DNA from: Streptomyces sp. SJL17-4
GTDB taxonomy: Bacteria; Actinomycetota; Actinomycetes; Streptomycetales; Streptomycetaceae
Length of the DNA: 64,000 bases
Reading direction: 5' to 3'
NCBI RefSeq assembly: GCF_036826855.1
Contig: NZ_CP104578.1
Coordinates: 6,359,501-6,423,500 of the forward strand
Positions 40,697 through 48,278 of this stretch are shown piece after piece. Under the pieces are notes generated by a model that did no database searches, was not told where the DNA came from, and was given only the letters and a program-made list of their open reading frames with translations. Both the position numbers and the translations under genes were made by a program. How positions within the stretch are numbered: the stretch's first letter is position 1; each line of letters opens with the position of its first letter.

Positions 40697-41871
40697 CGGG
40701 CGGCCGCGCCCGTCAGGGTCGCGAACGCCTGCTCATGGGCCCGGCGGCGGTCCCTGTCCTGGGTGAAGATCGCGTGGGTCACCTCCGTGAGGGCCCTCGC
40801 CGGGGCGTGGAGGTCCAGGCGGCTCGCCTCCGCCACCTGCTTCGCCCACTCCGCCGGCACCGCCCGCTCCCCGTGCAGCGCGCCCACGATCGCGCCCGCC
40901 ATCGTGGCGATCGAGTCGCAGTCACGGCCGTAGTTGACGGAGCCCAGGACCGTACGGCGGTAGTCGCCCTCCCCGACGAGGAGCATGCCGAGGGCGATCG
41001 GGAGTTCCTCGATCGCGTGGAGGCGGGAGGGGCGCCGGGCGCCGAGGGAGGGGGAGCGGTAGTCGGGGCCCACCGAGTCGAAGGGGGCCACCGCCTTGCG
41101 GAGCGGGGTCAGCGCCGACTCGAAGTCCCGGTGCCGTGCGGCCACTTCCGCCACCGACTCGATCGCCGCCCGCGTCCCGTCCTTCGCCAGCGCCAGGGCC
41201 GTGTCGACCACCGATGCCGGTGTGGCGCCCGGCACGCACGCCGCCGCCACCGCAGCCGCGAACACGCCCGCCGCCTCGCGGCCGTACGAGGACTGGTGCG
41301 CGCCCGCGATGTCGAGGGCCTCGGCGTACGCGGCCTCCGGATGGGCCGCGTTGACGAGTCCGACCGGCGCCATGTACATCGCGGCGCCGCAGTTGACGAT
41401 GTTGCCGTTGCCGGCCTCGCGCGGGTCCACATGCCCGTAGTGGAGACGCGTCACCAGCCACTTCTCCGCCAGGAAGATCCGCTGGAGCGGAAGTGCCTCC
41501 GCCTCCAGCTCCGGGATCCAGACGGGGGAGCCCATCAGCTCGGGGACGAGACGGTCCGCGACCGCGTACGCGTCGAGGTGGCCGCGGACCTGCTCGTACA
41601 CCCGGATCAGCGCATGGGTCATCAAGGTGTCGTCGGTGACGTGCCCGTCGCCCTTGTGGTACGGGGCGATGGGGCGGGCGGTGCGCCACGCGTCGCCGTT
41701 CCACGGGCCGACGATCCCGGTGACGCGGCCGCCGTGGCGCTCCACGATCTGCTCGGGGGTGTAGCCCTCGACGGGGCCGCCGAGCGCGTCGCCGACGGCG
41801 GCCCCGAGGAGACTGCCGGTGATCCGGTCATCCAGTGGGGGTGTCACGACCGGGGGTGTTGTGGGTGTCAT
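40693..41871 (-). CDS. ADP-ribosylglycohydrolase family protein, ARH-2
   Basis: This 392-residue protein starts at ATG 41871 (MTPTTPPVV); 41886 adds five residues. All classical motifs are intact: GSLLGAAVGDALGGPVEG, HVTDDTLMTHALIRVYE and VNYGRDCDSIATMAGAIVGALHG, giving a binuclear-metal site as in DraG/ARH enzymes. These hydrolyse the N- or O-glycosidic bond between ADP-ribose, or other ribosides, and an acceptor. It overlaps both neighbours, within the operon. Confidence 0.9.
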   Translation of the reverse strand: MTPTTPPVVTPPLDDRITGSLLGAAVGDALGGPVEGYTPEQIVERHGGRVTGIVGPWNGDAWRTARPIAPYHKGDGHVTDDTLMTHALIRVYEQVRGHLDAYAVADRLVPELMGSPVWIPELEAEALPLQRIFLAEKWLVTRLHYGHVDPREAGNGNIVNCGAAMYMAPVGLVNAAHPEAAYAEALDIAGAHQSSYGREAAGVFAAAVAAACVPGATPASVVDTALALAKDGTRAAIESVAEVAARHRDFESALTPLRKAVAPFDSVGPDYRSPSLGARRPSRLHAIEELPIALGMLLVGEGDYRRTVLGSVNYGRDCDSIATMAGAIVGALHGERAVPAEWAKQVAEASRLDLHAPARALTEVTHAIFTQDRDRRRAHEQAFATLTGAAAR

Positions 41872-43291
41872 GTCTGGATTGTCCACCCGGGGCGGGCGGT
41901 TCCGTGGCTGCGAGCAGCCCGGCGAGTTCGACCAGATCCGTTCCCGCGAGCCGGGGCAGCGCGCAGCCCGCCAGTGTCCGGCACGCCTCGCGCCAGGTCG
42001 CCGGCACCGAACGGCCCCCGCCCAGCGCCCCGGTGAGCGCGCCGGCCAGCGCGGGCGCGGAGTCGGCGACCCGGGAGAGGCAGACGGCGGCCGGGACCGA
42101 GGCCGCCGTCTCGCCCCGTGCGGCGGTGGCGAGGGCGAGCGCCACCGGGACGGTCTCGGCGGCGGCGATGCCGTAGCTGTAGACGTGGTCCACGATCTGG
42201 TGCTCCAGGAGCGGGACCAGCTCGAAGGCCGAACCGGCGGTCTGGGCCAGCTTCACCGCGTACCGGGCGTTGCGTCCGATCTCGGTGACGGGCGGCAGTT
42301 CGGCGAGCGCCGCCTCGACGGCCTCGTCGACCGTCGCCCCGCCGAGGGCCGCCGCGACGGCCGCCGCCATCGCACGGGCGCCGTGGACGCCGTCGCCGTC
42401 CTGGGTGTACCGGGCGTCGAACTCGGCGAGTTCGGCGGCCGCGCGGGGGTCGCCGGGGTGGACGACAGCCAGCACGACGGCGCGGACGCAGGCCGCGTCG
42501 TCGAAGAAGTGCGGGTTGTCGTGGCCGGTGGCCGGCGGGCGGAGGCCGGTCGCGAGGTTGCCGAGGCCCGCGCGGACGGAGATCCGGGCACGGAGCGGGA
42601 GTACGGCGGACTCGACCTCGGGAGCGCGTTCGGCTGCCGCGGCGACCTGTCCGGCGAGGGCGTTCCAGGCGAGGTCGACGGCGGCGCGGAGCCGACGCTC
42701 CTGGGAGAGGCCGGTGAAGAGCGGGCCCGAGGCGGTGAGGATCGCCTCCGCGGTGAAGACCGCCCATTCGGCGTCGTCGGACGGGCCGAGGCGGAGGGGC
42801 TCGGGGGGTTGGTTGAGGGCGATGGGGACGGGGAGGGTGGTCGTGGCGTTCTGCTCGGCGAAGGTGTCGAGCTCGCGGGTGAGACGGCGGGTCCACTCGG
42901 GCATGCGGGCGGCGCGGTGCCGGGCGGCGGGCCATCCGGCGGCGTCGCCTGCGGCGAGGCCGAGGAGGAGGCCTTCGACTGCGTCGCGGTCGGGCCTGCG
43001 GGGGGCCTCGGGGTGTTGGGCCTGGTGGGCGCCGCCCCATGAGCCTGTGGCGTGCGGTGGGGCGGGGGCGAGTGTGGCGGTGCCCGGCAGTGGGGGCAGC
43101 GCCAGGTCCAGGTGGGTACCGAGCAGGGCGCCGGTGTCCGGCAACGGGTGCTGTGCCCACCCTCCCCCAGACTCCGTCTGGGGGTGCCCCCACCGCCCTG
43201 CGGAACGATTGCCCACAGCGGCGGTGGGGGCGTCGCCCACAGCGGCGGGGCGGTCGGACGCAGTTGTCGTGGCTGTCAGGTCTGCGCTCAT
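41828..43291 (-). CDS. ADP-ribosylglycohydrolase family protein, ARH-3 (diverged active site)
   Basis: This 487-residue protein starts at ATG 43291, overlapping the ARH-4 stop. Residues 1-95 are low-complexity and partly encoded by a dispersed repeat (43161-43192). The ARH domain begins VEGLLLGLAAGDAAGWPAAR. The acidic triplet is SDDAEWAVFTAEAIL, and the C-terminal metal motif reads SRVADSAPALAGALTGALGG, with Val replacing the first Asp. It may be a poor or inactive enzyme, or have changed specificity. Its stop overlaps the ARH-2 start region by 44 bases. Confidence 0.83.
   Translation of the reverse strand: MSADLTATTTASDRPAAVGDAPTAAVGNRSAGRWGHPQTESGGGWAQHPLPDTGALLGTHLDLALPPLPGTATLAPAPPHATGSWGGAHQAQHPEAPRRPDRDAVEGLLLGLAAGDAAGWPAARHRAARMPEWTRRLTRELDTFAEQNATTTLPVPIALNQPPEPLRLGPSDDAEWAVFTAEAILTASGPLFTGLSQERRLRAAVDLAWNALAGQVAAAAERAPEVESAVLPLRARISVRAGLGNLATGLRPPATGHDNPHFFDDAACVRAVVLAVVHPGDPRAAAELAEFDARYTQDGDGVHGARAMAAAVAAALGGATVDEAVEAALAELPPVTEIGRNARYAVKLAQTAGSAFELVPLLEHQIVDHVYSYGIAAAETVPVALALATAARGETAASVPAAVCLSRVADSAPALAGALTGALGGGRSVPATWREACRTLAGCALPRLAGTDLVELAGLLAATEPPAPGGQSRHDTHNTPGRDTPTG
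43161..43192. repeat. dispersed palindromic repeat copy 4, inside ARH-3
   Basis: CCTCCCCCAGACTCCGTCTG then GGGGTGCCCCCA. Flanks GTGCCCACC and ATTGCCCACAGCGG match, in inverted form, those of copy 2 near 31710-31790, so a longer element of about 80 bp was inserted. Confidence 0.85.
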
Positions 43292-44286
43292 CAGGAGTCC
43301 TCCTCCGGGGTCAGGAGGTCCGCTACGTCCAGGACGTGGTAGCCGCGCATCGAGGGGAGGCAGCTGCCCGTGACCGGGGTGATGGCCGAGGCCCACTCCT
43401 CGGGGATCGACCGCAGTCCGCCGGCCGCGCCCGCCAGCGCGCCCGCGACCGCCGCCGTGGTGTCGGCGTCGCGGCCCATGTTGACGGCCGTGAGGACCGC
43501 CGTACGGAAGTCCCCCCGGGCCGCCGCGAACGCGCCGAACGCCAGGCCCACCGCCTCCGGCGCCAGGTCCGTCCATGGGTAGCCGCCGATGACGACGGCC
43601 GAGCGGACCTGGCGCTCGCGGGTCAGCGGGTCCGGCTGGACGCGCTGGGCGGCGACCACCGCGCGGCGCAGCGACCGCGCCGTCCACGAGTCCATCGGGA
43701 CGGCCGAGAGGGCCGCCGCGATCACCGAGGTGACCCCCGCTCCCGTCATCGCCGCCGCGACCCCCGCCGCGACCGCCTGGCCTCCGTAGATGCCCTCGCC
43801 GTCGTGGCTGACGCTGCCGTCGATCGCGACCAGCCGGGCCGCCTCCGCCGGGCGGCCCGCCGCGAACACCCCGAACGGCGCCGCCCGCATGGCGAGACCG
43901 TCGCTCCAGGCGTGCCGGTGCTGCGCGGAGATCGGGGCGGCGAGGCCCCGGCGGAGGTTCTCCAGGGTGCCGCGCTCCGAGAAGCCCGCGCCGCGGAACG
44001 GGCCTTCGTCGAGGTCGGCGATCCAGTGGTGCCAGGCCCGTTCGACGTGGTGGACGGTGAGGGCCGAGCCGTGCCGGGCGAGGAGCAGCGCCGAGAAGAT
44101 GGCGTACTCGGTGTCGTCCGTGCCCGCCGGGCTGTCCGTCACGAAGCCCTCGATCCGTCCCCAGCGGCGGCGGATCTCGGAGGGGCGCATGTTCTCGGCG
44201 GGCGCGCCGAGCGCGTCGCCGACGGCGAGGCCGAGAAGCGCCCCTCTCGCCCGTTCGCGCGTATCGCATGCCGTGGTGGTCACCAT
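43291..44286 (-). CDS. ADP-ribosylglycohydrolase family protein, ARH-4 (first operon gene)
   Basis: This 331-residue protein starts at ATG 44286, eight bases after GGAAGGGG; the frame upstream to 44430 has no such site. The active-site set is complete: ALLGLAVGDALGAPAEN, AGTDDTEYAIFSALLLARHG and VNMGRDADTTAAVAGALAGAAGG. It is close to plain DraG-like hydrolases in size. It heads the minus-strand operon ARH-4, ARH-3, ARH-2, ARH-1, rbsK, CaiB, CitE-like, in which every junction overlaps. Confidence 0.9.
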   Translation of the reverse strand: MVTTTACDTRERARGALLGLAVGDALGAPAENMRPSEIRRRWGRIEGFVTDSPAGTDDTEYAIFSALLLARHGSALTVHHVERAWHHWIADLDEGPFRGAGFSERGTLENLRRGLAAPISAQHRHAWSDGLAMRAAPFGVFAAGRPAEAARLVAIDGSVSHDGEGIYGGQAVAAGVAAAMTGAGVTSVIAAALSAVPMDSWTARSLRRAVVAAQRVQPDPLTRERQVRSAVVIGGYPWTDLAPEAVGLAFGAFAAARGDFRTAVLTAVNMGRDADTTAAVAGALAGAAGGLRSIPEEWASAITPVTGSCLPSMRGYHVLDVADLLTPEEDS

Positions 44287-44421
44287 GTCCGTGGCCCCTT
44301 CCTCGGTGGGGGCGCATCGACGGCGCCCCGATGCCTGGATCTGTGCCACGAAGGGCCGCGAACTCGCCGCAGAAACGTCTCTGTCACCCGCCTGACACCT
44401 CGCCAGAACCCGGTTCACGCA

Positions 44422-44456
44422 GCAAGGCACGCCTTAGTAAGTACGGCCTGCCTTGC
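44422..44456. promoter_or_regulatory. 12-bp-arm palindrome in ARH/VIT divergent region
   Basis: GCAAGGCACGCC and GGCCTGCCTTGC (one mismatch) flank 11 bases. Inside the left part, AAGGCACGCCTT is itself a near palindrome, resembling in layout the sites of DtxR-like metal regulators, though not their consensus. This is a candidate operator for the metal transporter, the ARH operon, or both. Confidence 0.45.
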
Positions 44457-44539
44457 TGGCGCGCCCCTTACATCGCGCGTATTTTCGAGGGTGTGGGGGC
44501 GGCGGGAGCAACCCGGCCCGCCGGAACGAGGGGAGAGCC

Positions 44540-45268
44540 ATGTCCATCATCGAAGCTCAGGCACCACTGCACGAGGCCCACCGCGACAACCACACGCACC
44601 GTGACGTGAACGGCGGTTGGCTGCGTCCGGCGGTGTTCGGCGCGATGGACGGACTCGTCTCCAACCTCGCCCTGATGACCGGTGTCGCCGGCGGCGCGGT
44701 CTCCACCCAGACCGTCGTCATCACCGGTCTCGCCGGACTCGCGGCCGGTGCCTTCTCCATGGCGGCCGGCGAATACACCTCCGTCGCCTCGCAGCGCGAA
44801 CTCGTCCAGGCGGAACTGGACGTCGAGCGCCGCCAGTTGCGCAAGCACCCCATCGACGAGATGGAGGAGCTCGCCGCCCTCTACGTCTCGCGGGGCGTCG
44901 AGCCCCCGCTGGCCCGTGAGGTCGCGATGCAGCTGTCGAAGGACCCCGAGCAGGCCCTGGAGATCCATGCCCGCGAGGAGCTCGGCATCGACCCGGACGA
45001 CCTGCCGTCGCCGACGGTCGCCGCGGTCTCGTCCTTCGGCTCCTTCGCGCTCGGCGCGCTCCTCCCCGTACTGCCGTACCTGCTCGGAGCGACCGCGCTC
45101 TGGCCGGCCGTGCTGCTCGCGCTCGTCGGGCTCTTCGCCTGCGGCGCGCTCGTGGCCCGGGTGACCGCCCGTGGCTGGCTCTTCAGCGGGATGCGCCAGC
45201 TCGTCCTCGGCGGTGCCGCCGCGGCCGTCACGTACGGGCTCGGCATGCTCCTCGGGGCCGCGCTGTAG
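44540..45268 (+). CDS. VIT1/CCC1-type Fe2+/Mn2+ transporter
   Basis: This 242-residue protein starts at ATG 44540, five bases after GGGGAGAG. The family pattern is clear: LRPAVFGAMDGLVSNLALMTGVAGG, TGLAGLAAGAFSMAAGEYTSVASQRE, the acidic cytoplasmic segment (ELDVERRQLRKHPIDEMEEL and ARELGI-type metal site EIHAREELGIDPDD), then three C-terminal helices. It probably moves Fe2+ or Mn2+ out of the cytoplasm. A palindrome at 44422-44456 may provide metal control. Confidence 0.92.
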   Translation: MSIIEAQAPLHEAHRDNHTHRDVNGGWLRPAVFGAMDGLVSNLALMTGVAGGAVSTQTVVITGLAGLAAGAFSMAAGEYTSVASQRELVQAELDVERRQLRKHPIDEMEELAALYVSRGVEPPLAREVAMQLSKDPEQALEIHAREELGIDPDDLPSPTVAAVSSFGSFALGALLPVLPYLLGATALWPAVLLALVGLFACGALVARVTARGWLFSGMRQLVLGGAAAAVTYGLGMLLGAAL

Positions 45269-45291
45269 CCCCGTACCCACCGGAAGCGCAT

Positions 45292-45319
45292 CAGGAGGCC
45301 CCCGCGACGGGGCCTCCTG
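45292..45319. terminator. hairpin between convergent VIT and membrane-protein genes
   Basis: CAGGAGGCCCC and GGGGCCTCCTG (11 bp perfect) around CGCGAC-type loop; weaker pairing (CCGGAAGCGC with GCGTTTCCGG) extends the stem. Confidence 0.75.
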
Positions 45320-45349
45320 GCGTTTCCGGGGCCTTTTGGGAGGTGGTGG

Positions 45350-46069
45350 CTACGCCGTTTGCCCTTGGGCGGGCCCTCGGGCCGGGGCGCCTGGCTTCTG
45401 CCGGATCAGGGTGATGCCGTACGCGACGATCCAGACCACCCACACCAGCCAGCCGGCGAGCCCGATGAGGCCGAGGGCTCCGCCGTGGTCGATGACCCAG
45501 TGCGCGAGGGTGGCCGAAGCGAACTGCAAGGCGGCTGCGAGCAGCCCCAAAGTGCCGTGCCACGGCCGGATCAGTCCGGTGCGCAGGCCACCGACGGACA
45601 GGCCGACGAGGGCCAGGGCCAGAAAGGTTCCGTTCAGGGTGAACACCGCGTCGTGCAACGCCCAGAGTCCCGCTGTCGCGGAGGAGTCGTGCGGGGCTGT
45701 GGAGGTGAGAGCGAGGCGGGTCGCGACGACCCCGGCGAAGGTGACGTTCTGCAGGGCGAGGCCGACGAGTCCGAGCAGTGACCACGCCTCGCCGAGGTCA
45801 CGCTCGGCGCGCCGCGACGCGACGAGCGCACCGGCGCCGAACAGGGTGGCGAGGATCCATGCGGCGGGAGTGAGCGCGGATCCGATGCCCACGGCGACGC
45901 CTTGCGTGCTGAAGAACTCGGTGACCTCGCCGATCTCCGCGCCGGTGGTGGGCAGGCCCGCGGGCACCATGATCACGTTGCTCAGGGTGATCGCGACGGC
46001 GAAGCCCACGGCGGCGATACCGCCGATCCGGGTGAAGTGGGTGCTGGCCAACGTGAGTTGACGTGTCAT
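45350..46069 (-). CDS. uncharacterised membrane protein, seven or so helices
   Basis: This 239-residue protein starts at ATG 46069. Hydrophobic segments occur at about residues 15-36, 60-82, 95-116, 133-157, 168-192 and 198-222. No known motif is recognised; the layout resembles DUF4386-like proteins, though this is tentative. It is divergent from a TetR gene, and its start codon touches the AT-rich palindrome 46069-46081, so its message is probably leaderless and repressed by that regulator. Confidence 0.68.
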   Translation of the reverse strand: MTRQLTLASTHFTRIGGIAAVGFAVAITLSNVIMVPAGLPTTGAEIGEVTEFFSTQGVAVGIGSALTPAAWILATLFGAGALVASRRAERDLGEAWSLLGLVGLALQNVTFAGVVATRLALTSTAPHDSSATAGLWALHDAVFTLNGTFLALALVGLSVGGLRTGLIRPWHGTLGLLAAALQFASATLAHWVIDHGGALGLIGLAGWLVWVVWIVAYGITLIRQKPGAPARGPAQGQTA

Positions 46070-46081
46070 ATATTCAATATA
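46069..46081. promoter_or_regulatory. TetR-type operator candidate
   Basis: TATATTCAATATA is a perfect palindrome around a central C in the 40-bp gap between the divergent membrane-protein and TetR genes. It is strikingly AT-rich in this genome and also supplies -10-like sequence for the minus gene. Confidence 0.6.
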
Positions 46082-46109
46082 GGCACCGTAAACCTGGAGA
46101 GGGCAAGGG

Positions 46110-46748
46110 ATGAGCGCAGAACAGGGCCGACGCCGGTACGACTCGCTGCGTCGGGCGACTCAGGCGCTGGAGACCCGGGCCGAGATCGCCCGCGCCGCCC
46201 GTCGGCTCTTCGACTCCCGGGGCTGGGCGGACACGACCGTGCGCGAGGTGGCGCGCGAGGCGGGAGTCTCCGTGCCCACGGTCTACGCGGCGTACGGGAA
46301 CAAGACCGGGCTGACCCGGGCCGTGGCCGATTCGGCCGACCTGTCGGCCGACGCGCCACGGATGCTCGCGGAGCTGGAGGCCGCGGCGGCGGACCCCGAG
46401 CGCCAGCTCATGGCCATGGCCGCCTACGACCGGCGGTTGTTCGAGCGTGCGGGCGACGTCATCCTGCTGATCCGCGAGGCGGGCCGCAGCGAACCCGAGC
46501 TCGCGGCGGCCTACCGAGACGGCCGGGAACGGGGCGACGAGACCCGGGTGCAGGTCTTCTCGTCCTGGCCGGCCGGCGCTCTCCGGAGCGGCCTGGATCT
46601 GCGGTCCGCCGTCGACATCTACGCGGCCATCTGCAACATCGACGTCTACACCACGCTCACCACCGAACGCGGCTGGCCGCCCGCCCGCATCGAGGAGTGG
46701 TGGGGGCAGGCGCTGGTCCGCGAGCTACTGAGCCGGACCGCGTCATGA
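46110..46748 (+). CDS. TetR/AcrR family regulator
   Basis: This 212-residue protein starts at ATG 46110 behind GGAGAGGGCAAGGG. The N-terminal HTH is typical: RAEIARAARRLFDSRGWADTTVREVAREAGVSVPTVYAAYGNKTGL. The ligand domain is unremarkable and gives no substrate clue. Its stop overlaps the monooxygenase ATG, so the two are coupled. It likely binds 46069-46081 and controls itself, the monooxygenase and the divergent membrane protein. Confidence 0.92.
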   Translation: MSAEQGRRRYDSLRRATQALETRAEIARAARRLFDSRGWADTTVREVAREAGVSVPTVYAAYGNKTGLTRAVADSADLSADAPRMLAELEAAAADPERQLMAMAAYDRRLFERAGDVILLIREAGRSEPELAAAYRDGRERGDETRVQVFSSWPAGALRSGLDLRSAVDIYAAICNIDVYTTLTTERGWPPARIEEWWGQALVRELLSRTAS

Positions 46749-47824
46749 GCGCGCCGTTCGCGACCAGGACGGCGGTCGTCGTGGGGGCGGGGGTGGCCGG
46801 GCTGGCCACGGCGATCGGACTGCGCCGTGCCGGTTGGGCGGTCTCGGTCCTGGAGCGCAGGACCGAGCTGGAGCGGTACGGCACGGCCTTCGGCATCCAC
46901 CCCACCGCACAGGGCGCCCTCGAACGACTCGGAGTGGGCGAGGCCTTCCACGCTCGGGCCGTGCCCTACCGGAACGCCCGGATCCGCACCCCGCGGGGAA
47001 AGGTCCTGGCGAGCCTTCCACTGGAACGCATCGAGCGGAAGGCCGGTCGGCCCGAACTGCTGATCTCCCGGCCCTTTCTGATCGACACCCTGCTCGCCGA
47101 GCTGGCCGCCCTCGGCGTACCGCTCACGTTCGGGGAACGCGTCTCCGACGTGAGCGCCCTCACGGGCGGCTGCGACCTGGTGGTCGGCGCGGACGGAATC
47201 CACAGCGCCGTCCGTACCGCGTGCTTCGGCGACCGCAGCGGCCCGCGCCGCGCCGGGACGGTGGCCTGGATCGGCATCGCCGACTTCGAGAGCGGTCTCT
47301 ACGGCGAGACCTGGGGCAGGGGCCGGTTCTTCGGTATGACCCCGGTCGAAGCGGGCCGCACCAACTGGTACGCCACGGTGCCCGAGGCCACCACCGCCGA
47401 CGAGCTGCGCGCGCATTTCGAAGGCTGGCACGATCCCGTCCCGCGGATCCTCGACCGGACCGACCCGGCCACCTGGATCCGCTACGAGATGCGGCATCTG
47501 TTCCCCGCGCTCCCCGCCTTCGTCCACGGCGGGAACGTCGCGCTCGTCGGTGACGCCGCGCACGCGATGACGCCCAATCTGGGCCAGGGTGCCTGCACGG
47601 CGATCCTCGACGCGGAGGCCCTGACCCGGGCCGTGGCCGAGCACGCCGCGGCCGGTCTGCCCTCCGCCACCGGTCTGCCCTCCGCGCTGCGCGTCTACGA
47701 CGCGGAACGCCGCCGCGCCGCGCAGCGGGTCGCCCTCGGGTCCCGGTCCCTGCACCTGTTCATGACCACCGAACACACCCGCCTGCGCGATGCCCTGGTC
47801 CGGGTACTGCCGTCATCTGTGTGA
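46745..47824 (+). CDS. FAD-dependent aromatic monooxygenase
   Basis: This 359-residue protein starts at ATG 46745. It is a group A flavin hydroxylase: N-terminal VVVGAGVAGLATAIGLRRAGW (FAD), DLVVGADGIHSAVRTACFG and GNVALVGDAAHAMTPNLGQGACTAILDAEAL. It would hydroxylate an aromatic or related compound with NAD(P)H and O2, or inactivate an antibiotic as TetX-like enzymes do. It is coupled to a TetR regulator, so it is probably inducible by its substrate. Confidence 0.9.
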   Translation: MSAPFATRTAVVVGAGVAGLATAIGLRRAGWAVSVLERRTELERYGTAFGIHPTAQGALERLGVGEAFHARAVPYRNARIRTPRGKVLASLPLERIERKAGRPELLISRPFLIDTLLAELAALGVPLTFGERVSDVSALTGGCDLVVGADGIHSAVRTACFGDRSGPRRAGTVAWIGIADFESGLYGETWGRGRFFGMTPVEAGRTNWYATVPEATTADELRAHFEGWHDPVPRILDRTDPATWIRYEMRHLFPALPAFVHGGNVALVGDAAHAMTPNLGQGACTAILDAEALTRAVAEHAAAGLPSATGLPSALRVYDAERRRAAQRVALGSRSLHLFMTTEHTRLRDALVRVLPSSV

Positions 47825-48099
47825 GGGCAGGGTGGCATTTCGGGATGTAAGCCCCGTATCGGCTGTGACGTATATCCCTGGCCCGATCCGCCACAGCGAT
47901 GAGACACTATGCAGGACGCCACATATGTAGCCGGTTACTCGGCGGTTTCGAACCCGTGACCAACGGGAATGAGGCCTGAGCGTCGCTGGGCAATGAAGCC
48001 CACACAGTGACGGGTCGCCGACGACCCGGAGATCCTCCGGATCACCTCGATCCGTCCCCGCGAGGCAGGCCTCTGACCTCGCAAACCACAGGTGAACCC

Positions 48100-48125
48100 A
48101 CACCACCGCTCCGTATCGGTGGTGT
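48100..48125. promoter_or_regulatory. 9-bp perfect inverted repeat upstream of gltB
   Basis: ACACCACCG and CGGTGGTGT flank eight bases. It may be an operator or a leader hairpin; its role is unknown. Confidence 0.35.
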
Positions 48126-48172
48126 CCGCATGCTGGAATGCGCTATCCACTTCGCGAGAAGCCAGCCATCAT

Positions 48173-48188
48173 GTAACCTGCACGAAAT
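48173..48188 (+). promoter_or_regulatory. GlnR-box-like site
   Basis: GTAAC, six bases (CTGCAC), then GAAAT fits the known actinobacterial GlnR pattern gTnAC-n6-GaAAc with one mismatch. It is 91 bp before the gltB start, a sensible place for nitrogen control of glutamate synthase. Confidence 0.5.
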
Positions 48189-48221
48189 TTCGCGGAGGGC
48201 CAACGTCGTCCCTCGGCAGCA

Positions 48222-48254
48222 GCTCCCCCAGACGTGGTCTGGGAGGTGCCCCCA
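48222..48254. repeat. dispersed palindromic repeat copy 5
   Basis: GCTCCCCCAGACGTGGTCTG then GGAGGTGCCCCCA lies 25 bp before gltB and will form a hairpin in the 5' leader. Confidence 0.85.
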
Positions 48255-48278
48255 GCCACGACGACGACGGGAGAGCCG

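Larger units (their letters stand above)
47825..48278. other. 454-bp region upstream of gltB
   Basis: No gene is supported. It contains a perfect 9-bp-arm hairpin (48100-48125), a GlnR-like box (48173-48188) and a dispersed palindrome (48222-48254) just before the gltB ribosome site. Promoter elements are not clear by eye. Confidence 0.6.

Noticed and set aside
47942..47964. Sequence resembling a tRNA T-arm (GGTTTCGAACCCGTGACC) before gltB
   Set aside because: The five-base stem does not pair and no acceptor, D-arm or anticodon arm can be built around it; at most a relic.
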